Origin: Gammaproteobacteria bacterium
Lineage (GTDB): Bacteria > Pseudomonadota > Gammaproteobacteria > Pseudomonadales > Pseudohongiellaceae
Direction of reading: 5' to 3'
Assembly: GCA_030831165.1 (NCBI GenBank)
Contig: JAURLP010000026.1
Location: forward strand, 1 to 64,000
Length of the DNA: 64,000 nt
Shown here: one piece after another, positions 16,791 through 24,792 of the stretch
How the letters are laid out: the number at the start of each line of letters is the position of its first letter
Position numbering within the stretch: position 1 is the stretch's first letter
Program-made: the position numbers and the translations under genes
The notes under the pieces: model-generated
Databases searched by the model: none
What the model saw: only the letters and a program-made list of their open reading frames with translations
What the model was told of the DNA's origin: nothing

Positions 16791-18935
16791 ATGCTAATCC
16801 ATGAAAAAAGCTACGGCAGGCCTGTAGAGCTTGGATCCTATCCTCTTGAAGCATTACCCAGGGATCTTGATGTCATTGATGAAGAAAGCAAGCTTCCTCC
16901 TGTACGTGAAGAGCATTATATTGCCTCGACTAAAACACTGGCAAAAGCTACAAATTTATATGCGAGCTATTTCGAAGCTTACTTTGAGGGAGATGTAAGT
17001 CCAGTCTTGGCGCCAGTCCCGAAATCATTAGAGCGCAGAAGTGTTGACATGAAAGGCGCCGTTTACTTCCTTGATGCCTCTCACGCAGGAATATGCAAAA
17101 TCCCGGAAAATGCCTGGTTAATAGATGCAGTACGAGCTGGGCATTCCTTTGCCATTGTTTTTAGTGTCGCTTATGGCAGATTGCCTGAGCAGGAAAATTT
17201 AGCCCACGAATGGTTGACTGCCACAGAGCATGATATTGCTCGAATGCGCTGCGCCGGGATTGCCGCTTCAATATCCGGGTATATTCGACGCTTAGGGTTT
17301 AGGGCGCAATCACATATAGAAGGGAATAGCTTGCTGGACCTTAATCGACTGGCAGTGTTGTCAGGAATTGCTGAGCGCACAAGCGATAGCTCAAGCGTTC
17401 AGAGTCCTTTTCTGGGCAAGGATTTTGCGTTAGCTGTAGTTTCAACGGATTATGAATTAGCTGCTGATTCTCCTTTCAAGGCAGATTCCAAAGTGAGTAA
17501 ATTCAGTAACTGGAGAGGCATCAACGGTGCCATGTCATTGCGAGAAATAAACCGACGAAATAAACGACAAAGCCATCTAAGTGCTTATCCGATGGAGCAA
17601 GTAAAAAGAGTTGAACGGCCGACGACACTGATTCTCGATGATGAAGTGCCACGTGTCCCTAAAAGAGCTGCGTTCTTTGCTCGAGCAAGAGTTGGGGATC
17701 TGGGAGAAAAAGCTCAGAAAGAAGTTGCACGATTTGCTGTTAAACATCCCTTAACCGCCGGATTGGTGCCATTGCTGGCGACCTTAGCGAGCAAGCAGGA
17801 AGGTGAGGTCGCGCCGGTCAGTAGCGCGGAGTTCAATGATCCTCTCGCAAACGCTAAGGCTTTGAAATCTTTGGCATATCATTTAGGGGCTGACCTAACC
17901 GGTATTTGTGAAATACCTCGTTATGCCTGGTATAGCCACCATATGGATGGTACAGAAATAGAGACTTATCATCGCTATGCCGTCGTCATGTTAATAGATC
18001 AGGGTCACGGCACCATGGAAGGTGCCAGCGGCGATGACTGGATTTCTGGCGGGCAGTCAATGCGTGGTTATCTTCGTGGGGCAGAAATTGCTGGCATTAT
18101 GTCAGAGTTTTTAAGAAAAAAGGGTCACTCTGCTCGACCCCACACTCAGGCAGACAGTGATGTACTGCACATACCATTGGTGCTATGGGCAGGTTTGGGA
18201 GAACTTAGCCGCATTGGTGAGCTTGTTTTAAACCCCTATGTTGGTCCCAGATTTAAATCAGTCGTATTAACCACAGATATTCCACTTGAAGTGGATAAGC
18301 CCATTGATTTTGGTCTGCAATATTTTTGTGAAAACTGCTTGAAGTGCGCCAGAGAATGTCCAGTTAGCGCTATTCCGTTTAAAGAAAAAGTAATGTTCAA
18401 CGGCTATGAAATCTGGAAGCCAGATGTTGAACGTTGCACGAGATATCGCGTAACAAATCAAAAAGGGTCAGCCTGCGGTCGCTGTATGAAAACCTGTCCC
18501 TTAAATAAGGTTGTTACCGCAGATGGGTCTTTATTGCATCGAGTAGGTACTTGGCTTGGTGTTCATGCGCGCTGGCTAAAACCAATAATGGTCCCTATCG
18601 CTGTGCTTTTGGATGATAGCCTAGGTTTTGGGAAGCGTAACCTTTTAAAAAAATGGTGGTTAGATCTGGAAATTGTAGATGGTGTTTGTGTGCTGCCAAA
18701 AGCAACTAATCAACGAGATATTGATATGAAAAAAGATATTTCTGGTGATAAATCTCCGGTTGGTTATTATTCTGCTAATGTGATGCCACCTCCAAACTCA
18801 AGAGAAGCAGTATTGCTCAATCACCGTGAAGCAGTTAAACGGGGAGAGGAATTGGAAACCGTCAGTGCAGCTAAAACCAGACATCAGGATATGGGTGAAA
18901 GACCTGCACACTATATTCCTACTAAAAACATATAA
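16791..18935 (+). CDS. Reductive dehalogenase-family protein (RdhA-like), two 4Fe-4S motifs, internal duplication
   Basis: A 714-residue cobamide/iron-sulfur protein of the RdhA/QueG superfamily. The C-terminal core (about 355-504) carries RdhA hallmarks: WAGLGELSRIGELVLNPYVG, TTDIPLEVDKPIDFG, then cluster one C513-x2-C516-x2-C519-x3-C523-P and cluster two C549-x12-C562-x2-C565-x3-C569-P. Residues 85-228 look like a degenerate copy of the core without clusters (AGICKIPENAW 99-109 versus TGICEIPRYAW 370-380). There is no Tat or Sec signal, so it is probably cytosolic like the catabolic aerobic RdhA enzymes, and no RdhB anchor gene or fused reductase domain is present. Possible role: reductive removal of halogen, or another B12-dependent reduction. 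It is 100 bases after the PchF-like gene, same strand. Family confident; substrate inferred. Confidence 0.83.
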   Translation: MLIHEKSYGRPVELGSYPLEALPRDLDVIDEESKLPPVREEHYIASTKTLAKATNLYASYFEAYFEGDVSPVLAPVPKSLERRSVDMKGAVYFLDASHAGICKIPENAWLIDAVRAGHSFAIVFSVAYGRLPEQENLAHEWLTATEHDIARMRCAGIAASISGYIRRLGFRAQSHIEGNSLLDLNRLAVLSGIAERTSDSSSVQSPFLGKDFALAVVSTDYELAADSPFKADSKVSKFSNWRGINGAMSLREINRRNKRQSHLSAYPMEQVKRVERPTTLILDDEVPRVPKRAAFFARARVGDLGEKAQKEVARFAVKHPLTAGLVPLLATLASKQEGEVAPVSSAEFNDPLANAKALKSLAYHLGADLTGICEIPRYAWYSHHMDGTEIETYHRYAVVMLIDQGHGTMEGASGDDWISGGQSMRGYLRGAEIAGIMSEFLRKKGHSARPHTQADSDVLHIPLVLWAGLGELSRIGELVLNPYVGPRFKSVVLTTDIPLEVDKPIDFGLQYFCENCLKCARECPVSAIPFKEKVMFNGYEIWKPDVERCTRYRVTNQKGSACGRCMKTCPLNKVVTADGSLLHRVGTWLGVHARWLKPIMVPIAVLLDDSLGFGKRNLLKKWWLDLEIVDGVCVLPKATNQRDIDMKKDISGDKSPVGYYSANVMPPPNSREAVLLNHREAVKRGEELETVSAAKTRHQDMGERPAHYIPTKNI

Positions 18936-18990
18936 TTGAGCACAATTAACCAATAGATTTCATCAAACAAGTGGTAGATAAGGATACGAA

Positions 18991-20169
18991 ATGAGCAATA
19001 CTTCATTTAAACCGGGTCGGCATTTTTTACAAATTCCAGGCCCATCAAATGTTCCAGACAGTGTTTTACGTGCTATGGCACAGCCGGTCATTGATCATAG
19101 AGGCCCTGATTTTCCAGCCTTAACCTTTAATATTCTTGAGCAGATAAAGCCTGTATTTAATACTGAATCTCCGGTTTTTATTTATCCAGCATCGGGGACA
19201 GGCGGCTGGGAATGTGCACTGCTGAACGCCCTTTCACCTGGCGACAAAGTGCTCGCTTTTGAGACGGGGCACTTTGCTACCTTATGGAAAGAAGTCGCTG
19301 ACAAACTGGGTCTGGATGTGCAATGGATACTGGGCGACTGGCGCCATGGAGTAGATCCTGAAAAAGTAGAAGAAGCTCTTACACTGGATACTCAGCACAG
19401 CATTAAAGCGGTGCTCGCAGTTCATACTGAAACATCGACAGGTGTAACCAGTCAAATAAGTAAAGTTCGTCAGGCGATTGATGCAGCAAATCATCCGGCT
19501 TTATTTTTTGTGGATGCCGTTTCCTCTCTGGCATGTACGGAGTACTTACATGACGACTGGAAAGTGGATGTCACTGTCAGCGGGTCACAAAAAGGTCTGA
19601 TGCTACCACCAGGGCTTAGTTTTAATGCCGTTAGTGAGAAAGCGCTGGCAGCGTCCAAACAGTCAAAATCGCACCACTCCTATTGGCGCTGGGATGCCAT
19701 GCTTAGTTTTAATGAAAAAGGCTATTATCCTTATACGCCCAGTACAAATTTACTTTATGGCCTGCAGGAAGCCTTATCTTTATTGCATCAGGAAGGCCTT
19801 GATAATGTGTTTGCCCGACATCGTCGTTTTGCTGAGGCAACTCGACGAGCGGTCAATGCCTGGGGACTGGAAAATATATGTTTAAATCCTGATGAATTTT
19901 GTAATTCAACAACGGCGGTTTTGGTACCAGAAGGGCAAAATGCGGACGCTTTGCGAGACATTATTTTACGTCGTTTTAATATGTCTCTTGGCACCGGGCT
20001 GGGAAAACTCAAGGGTAAAATTTTCAGGATAGGGCATATTGGGGATTTAAATGAGCTCATGCTTGCTGGCACTCTGAGTGGTGTTGAGATGGGCCTGGGT
20101 CTCTCCGGGATTCCTTATAAAAAAGGCGGCGTAAATGCGGCACTGGACTATCTGGCTGAACCGGAATAA
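18991..20169 (+). CDS. Class V aminotransferase (serine/alanine-glyoxylate aminotransferase type)
   Basis: A 392-residue fold-type I PLP enzyme. Seen are PGPSNVP at 17-23, PASGTGGWE near 66-74, D175 (FVDAVSS) and the PLP lysine K201 in SGSQKGLMLPPG. This pattern is that of serine-glyoxylate aminotransferase (SgaA) and alanine-glyoxylate aminotransferase, making glycine from glyoxylate. It follows the RdhA-like gene by 55 bases with a good AAGGA site and is followed 31 bases later by a permease gene, so the three may be co-transcribed. A second, divergent paralogue lies at 57608-58738. The amino donor is not determinable here. Confidence 0.9.
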   Translation: MSNTSFKPGRHFLQIPGPSNVPDSVLRAMAQPVIDHRGPDFPALTFNILEQIKPVFNTESPVFIYPASGTGGWECALLNALSPGDKVLAFETGHFATLWKEVADKLGLDVQWILGDWRHGVDPEKVEEALTLDTQHSIKAVLAVHTETSTGVTSQISKVRQAIDAANHPALFFVDAVSSLACTEYLHDDWKVDVTVSGSQKGLMLPPGLSFNAVSEKALAASKQSKSHHSYWRWDAMLSFNEKGYYPYTPSTNLLYGLQEALSLLHQEGLDNVFARHRRFAEATRRAVNAWGLENICLNPDEFCNSTTAVLVPEGQNADALRDIILRRFNMSLGTGLGKLKGKIFRIGHIGDLNELMLAGTLSGVEMGLGLSGIPYKKGGVNAALDYLAEPE

Positions 20170-20200
20170 GGCTAGATAAAAATAATAAAAGGATTACATA

Positions 20201-21574
20201 ATGGATGCTTCTACAGCGGTAAGTAATAACGCTGCAATTTCATTGATTGGCTTTGCGATTGTCATTTTCCTCTTGCTGTTCCTAATAGCAAAATGGAAAT
20301 GGCATGTTTTTTTCGCATTGCTAATTCCTATTATGTTGTTTGGGGTATTACCGGGCGTTCAGCAAAACAATTTTATTGACGCCTTCGAAAGTGGCTTTGG
20401 TAATACCCTGGGATCTATCGGGGTAGTGATTGTATTAGGCTCTATCATTGCCGAAGCATTGAAGCATACTGGCGCAATTCAAGTTATCACCAAGTCGATG
20501 GTTAATCTGGTTGGCACCAAGCGAATGCCGCTGGCTTTAACACTCACAGGCTTTGTTATCGGTATCGCTATTTTTTCAGATGTCGCCTATGTCATCTTGA
20601 ACCCCCTGGTACATTCGGCGGCCAAAACCATGGGCGTTGGCATCGCAACCATGTCTACAGGCTTGGTCGGGGCTTTACAGTTAACACACGCCATCGTACC
20701 ACCAACCCCTGGTCCCCTAGCGGCAGCTGCCCTGGTTGGCGCTGATATTGGCAAGACCATTATTTTTGGTGGAATCGCCTGCTTTTTTGGTTCTATTGCC
20801 GGTTGGGCATGGGGGGCTTTTGTTGCAGGTCCTCGGATTAGCACTATGGCGAGTGATGAGTTTGAAGGCGTCTCTATTGAGGATCTGGATGCTGATGGCC
20901 CTTCAGAATTACCCAGTACGCTCAGCTCCTATATGCCGATTATTATTCCCATTATCTTGATTGGTACTCAAAGTGTGGTGTCATTGGTCTTTGCAGAAGG
21001 GCATATCCTTAGAACCATTTTTGCCTATCTTGGCTGGCCAGTGATCGCACTGTCCGTGGGTGTGTGGCTGGCATATCGTAATATCAAGAGTGAAGACGAC
21101 AAGGAAAAAGCCAAAGATGCCTGGGTAGAATCAGCATTAAAAACCTCGGCGATGATATTAGTGGTGACAGGTCTTGGTGGTTCGTTAAGTGCTATTTTAA
21201 GAGGCACGCCTGCTGTGGATTTTATAGCCTCCATTTTTACTGATTATGGCCTGCCAACGATTATGCTGCCATTTGTCATCGGTATAATCGGCAACATGAT
21301 TACCGGTTCAACCACTGTGGGGGTGATTACGGCGGCTTCTTTGGTGGCGCCTATGCTTGGGACACTGGGTTTGTCGCCTGAAGCTGCCATGTTGGCAGGA
21401 GCAAGCGGATCCGTCATTATCAAGTATGTGAATAGCAGCTATTTCTGGGTTTGTACTTCGCTGTCACGATTAAGCGTGACTGATGCGGTGTTCAGTTATG
21501 GTGGTGCAACTCTGGTTGGTGGGCTGGTTTCATTTATGGCTGTCTGTGCCATGTGGGTGCTGGGTTTAATTTAG
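20201..21574 (+). CDS. GntP-family organic-acid permease
   Basis: A 457-residue inner-membrane permease with about 12-14 hydrophobic segments. The signature THAIVPPTPGPLAAAALVGAD (near 165-185, quoted in part) and the FSDVAYVILNPLV stretch identify the gluconate:H+ symporter (GntP) family. Known substrates are gluconate, glycerate, D-serine and related hydroxy acids, which suits the neighbouring aminotransferase that could yield hydroxypyruvate or glyoxylate. AAAAGGA lies just before the ATG. It converges with the next gene: only one base separates the two stop codons and no terminator hairpin is visible. Confidence 0.88.
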   Translation: MDASTAVSNNAAISLIGFAIVIFLLLFLIAKWKWHVFFALLIPIMLFGVLPGVQQNNFIDAFESGFGNTLGSIGVVIVLGSIIAEALKHTGAIQVITKSMVNLVGTKRMPLALTLTGFVIGIAIFSDVAYVILNPLVHSAAKTMGVGIATMSTGLVGALQLTHAIVPPTPGPLAAAALVGADIGKTIIFGGIACFFGSIAGWAWGAFVAGPRISTMASDEFEGVSIEDLDADGPSELPSTLSSYMPIIIPIILIGTQSVVSLVFAEGHILRTIFAYLGWPVIALSVGVWLAYRNIKSEDDKEKAKDAWVESALKTSAMILVVTGLGGSLSAILRGTPAVDFIASIFTDYGLPTIMLPFVIGIIGNMITGSTTVGVITAASLVAPMLGTLGLSPEAAMLAGASGSVIIKYVNSSYFWVCTSLSRLSVTDAVFSYGGATLVGGLVSFMAVCAMWVLGLI

Positions 21575-21575
21575 A

Positions 21576-24470
21576 TTAAGTCAGCGCCATCTGTAAGACT
21601 CTGGCAACATGTAGAGCTTCTCTTCCTGTGCCATGCTGAATCTGACTGCGACAACTGGTCCCGTCAGCAACAATAATACTATCGCCTGAATCGTTATTGA
21701 TTGCCGGAAATAATGAAAGTCCCGCCATTTGCATGGATACCTCATAGTGCTCTTTTTCATAGCCAAAGGATCCGGCCATTCCACAACAGCTACTATCAAT
21801 TGTTTGAACCTTAAGGTCTGGAATTAACCCCAAAACTTCTTGTACAGGCGACATTGCAGCAAAGGCTTTCTGGTGGCAATGCCCATGTAATAAAGCTTGC
21901 TTGTTTGTAATAGGGTTCAACTTCAGGTTCAGCTTCCCCTCCAGCTTTTCCTTGGCCAGAAATTCTTCAAACAGATAAGCATTCTCTGACAGTAAGCGAG
22001 TATCTTCACCAGGAAGAAGGGCAAGGTATTCATCTCTTAGGGTCAGCAGGCAGGAAGGCTCCAATCCGACAACAGGCACGCCACGCTTTACATAAGGCAA
22101 CAATGCTTCAATCATTCGATTAGCCTCAACACGGGCTTCATCCAGTAAACCATTGCTAAAGAAGGTTCTGCCACAGCATAAAGGTCTTCCTCTATCAGCG
22201 GGGCTTGGGCAAGTGACCTTATAACCAGCAGCATTGAGAACTTCCAATGCAGCATTAGCATTTTCTGCCTCAAAGCAGCTGTTAAAGGTATCAACCAGCA
22301 AGATGACTTCTGGCTTGTTGGCAGTATCCGCTGTTTCCTGTGTGTCTGGTGTAAAGTGATCAGTACGCCAAAGAGGCAATTTACGTTTGCTGCTTATGCC
22401 CAATATACTTTCTGAAATTTTTGCAAAGCCGGGAATTTGATCACGCAGATTGAGCAGGAAACTAAAATACCTTAGCTTAGGTGCATAGCGTGGCAGGTAG
22501 GCGAATAATCGATCTCTCAGAGTTAAACCATGTTTCTGATGATAGTGATGCAGAAACTCAGTTTTCATTTTCGCCATATCAATGCCGGTGGGGCATTCAC
22601 GTTTACAGCCTTTACAGCCGACACAAAGGTCCATGGTCTGGTACATTGCATCTGAAGTGAAAGCATCGGCTCCCAGTTGTCCAGTAATAGCCAGGCGTAA
22701 AGTATTAGCACGGCCTCGGGTTAAATGTTGTTCATTCTTGCTGACCCGATAGGAGGGACACATGACCCCAACATTTGCTTTTCGGCAGGCTCCATTGTTA
22801 TTGCACATCTCGATAGCACGATCAAAGCCATCCCATTCAGACCAGTCGAGACTGGGTTTGATATCAATAGGGGTATAGCCAGGTGCAAAACGCATAATGT
22901 TGCGATCATCCATTTTATGAGGATGCACAATTTTGCCTGGATTAAATAAGCCGGTCGGATCAAAGTAGTTTTTAACTTCTTCGAAATTATCAACCATGCG
23001 ACGGCCGAACATTGGCTCATGAAATTCTGAACGTGAAATGCCGTCGCCATGTTCACCTGAATGTGAACCCTTATATTCACGCACCATAGCCATGGTTTCT
23101 TCGACAATGTCGCGCATTTTGGTAGCGCCACTAGCATCTTTCATGTTTAAAACCGGCCTTACATGTAAAGTGCCAACTGATGCATGTGCATAAAAGGTGC
23201 CAGTTGTACCGTGCTTATGAAAAATATCAGTTAGGCGCCGAGTGTACTCCGCCAGATCTTCAAGACGAACAGCGCAGTCTTCAATGAATGAAATTGGTTT
23301 GCCGTCACCCTTCATTGACATCATGATATTGAGACCAGATTTGCGGACCTCCCAGATTTCATTCTGAAAATCATCGGTTGCTTCGACAACGGAGTTTGGA
23401 AAGCCCAGATCCCCCATCAATTCTACAAGTTGCTTTAAGCCTTTGAGTTGTTCGTCATGATTTTCACCTGAGAACTCTACTAACAATAAAGCTTGGGGTT
23501 CGCCCTGCACAAAACGATTCACTATGGGTGCATATATTGGTATATCCCGAGCCAGATCAATCATGGTTCTATCAACTAGCTCTACTGCCGAGGGATTAAG
23601 TTTGACAATATGTTGTGTGCTGTCCATTGCCTCGTAGAAAGTGGGGAAATGGCAAACTCCCAGTACTTTATTTTTTGGGATAGGCTGTAAATTGAGATGT
23701 ATGCGCTGAAAGAAACCCAAGGTGCCTTCAGAACCAACCAGCAAACGTGCAAGATTGGGATCTGCTTTGACCAATTCGTCGATATTGTAGCCGCCAACGC
23801 GTCTCAATAAATTGGGGAAACGCTCTGCAATTTCTTTGGCTTCTCTTTTTCCCAGATTGATGAGTTGCTTAACTAATTCCTGATGCTTTGGATTGGTAAG
23901 CGTCTCGCCATTAAATTTTTTGAAATGAGCGCGGCTGCCATCTGCTAGCAAGGCTTCTATAGATCTAACATTGTGCACCATATTGCCATAGCGAATTGAA
24001 CGCGCGCCACAGCTATTGTTGCCGGTCATGCCGCCTATAGTGGCGCGGTTAGCTGTTGATACATCCACGGGATACCAAAGTCCTTCTGCTTTTAGCTGCC
24101 TATTCAATTCATCCAGAACCATGCCGGGCTGCACACAGACTGTCGCTTGTTCCTTGTTAAAATCAATTAACCTATTCAAGGATCTGGTCGTGTCGATCAT
24201 CAGCGCTTCACCAATCGCCTGACCATTTTGTGAAGTTCCACCACCACGGGGTAAAACGGGTATCCCTTCTTCAGCCGCAATTTGCACAGCGATTTCAACA
24301 TCTTGCTCAGATGCCGGAATGACCACCCCAATCGGCATCAATTGATAGATAGAAGCGTCAGTACTGTAACGTCCTCTGGAGAAGGTATCGTGAAGCACAT
24401 CGCCCTGGATTTCCCGTTCTAAACGTCTAAACACAGGATTGTGGACAGAGCTGTTACTGGTTTTTGGCAT
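21576..24470 (-). CDS. Fused FAD/Fe-S D-2-hydroxyacid dehydrogenase (GlcD-GlcF type, YdiJ/D-2-hydroxyglutarate-like)
   Basis: A 964-residue fusion. The N-terminal FAD-binding_4 domain (about 40-260; RGGGTSQNGQA, GGMTGNNSCGARS) is followed by an FAD-oxidase C domain (to about 555; HSGEHGDGISRSE). Then come ferredoxin-like cysteines (CNNNGACRK...MCPSYR and CVGCKGCKRECP near 575-660) and two CCG domains (GLEPSCLLTLRDE; DSSCCGMAGSFGYE). The layout matches YdiJ-type D-2-hydroxyglutarate dehydrogenase and D-lactate dehydrogenases, which feed electrons to the quinone pool from the inner face of the membrane. Full length for the type (about 950-1020). The start lacks a strong Shine-Dalgarno. It is not co-directional with the flanking genes. 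Confidence 0.9.
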   Translation of the reverse strand: MPKTSNSSVHNPVFRRLEREIQGDVLHDTFSRGRYSTDASIYQLMPIGVVIPASEQDVEIAVQIAAEEGIPVLPRGGGTSQNGQAIGEALMIDTTRSLNRLIDFNKEQATVCVQPGMVLDELNRQLKAEGLWYPVDVSTANRATIGGMTGNNSCGARSIRYGNMVHNVRSIEALLADGSRAHFKKFNGETLTNPKHQELVKQLINLGKREAKEIAERFPNLLRRVGGYNIDELVKADPNLARLLVGSEGTLGFFQRIHLNLQPIPKNKVLGVCHFPTFYEAMDSTQHIVKLNPSAVELVDRTMIDLARDIPIYAPIVNRFVQGEPQALLLVEFSGENHDEQLKGLKQLVELMGDLGFPNSVVEATDDFQNEIWEVRKSGLNIMMSMKGDGKPISFIEDCAVRLEDLAEYTRRLTDIFHKHGTTGTFYAHASVGTLHVRPVLNMKDASGATKMRDIVEETMAMVREYKGSHSGEHGDGISRSEFHEPMFGRRMVDNFEEVKNYFDPTGLFNPGKIVHPHKMDDRNIMRFAPGYTPIDIKPSLDWSEWDGFDRAIEMCNNNGACRKANVGVMCPSYRVSKNEQHLTRGRANTLRLAITGQLGADAFTSDAMYQTMDLCVGCKGCKRECPTGIDMAKMKTEFLHHYHQKHGLTLRDRLFAYLPRYAPKLRYFSFLLNLRDQIPGFAKISESILGISSKRKLPLWRTDHFTPDTQETADTANKPEVILLVDTFNSCFEAENANAALEVLNAAGYKVTCPSPADRGRPLCCGRTFFSNGLLDEARVEANRMIEALLPYVKRGVPVVGLEPSCLLTLRDEYLALLPGEDTRLLSENAYLFEEFLAKEKLEGKLNLKLNPITNKQALLHGHCHQKAFAAMSPVQEVLGLIPDLKVQTIDSSCCGMAGSFGYEKEHYEVSMQMAGLSLFPAINNDSGDSIIVADGTSCRSQIQHGTGREALHVARVLQMALT

Positions 24471-24792
24471 AAGGTTTAAATCGCAATTTAATAAAGAATT
24501 TATATCATGTTCTGCAATACAGACGTCGGTTTCATAATGCTTATGGCAGTCAAGAAATCAATACGAGTTTAGAAATGGTATTTTAACAGTACTCACTAGA
24601 CACGCCTAATTAAAGACACCTAATTAAACACTACTAGCACAACGGTCTGATTTTGGACAGTAGATAAGAGCAATGAACATATATCCAAGGCCTTGGTATA
24701 AAGCTCAGCAAGATTGTCAGTTGATGATACTCCACGTAAACTGTCCTATCAGTAATTCCAAGATTATAAGAAGAATATCAGGGAGTGTGCCC
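24471..24792. other. Divergent intergenic region
   Basis: About 320 bases between divergent genes. A near-repeat CTAATTAAAGACACCTAATTAAACAC at about 24607-24632 contains the 8-mer CTAATTAA twice, 15 bases apart. No gene, terminator or RNA seen; it should carry promoters for both sides. Confidence 0.4.

Noticed and set aside
16791-18935. QueG (epoxyqueuosine reductase) as the identity of the RdhA-like protein
   Set aside because: The TTDIPL...CxxCxxCxxxCP spacing, C-x12-C second cluster and 714-residue duplicated layout fit RdhA; QueG is about 380 residues.
21574-21576. Overlap or gene fusion between GntP permease and the FAD/Fe-S dehydrogenase
   Set aside because: They are convergent with one base between stops; both have intact full-length ends.
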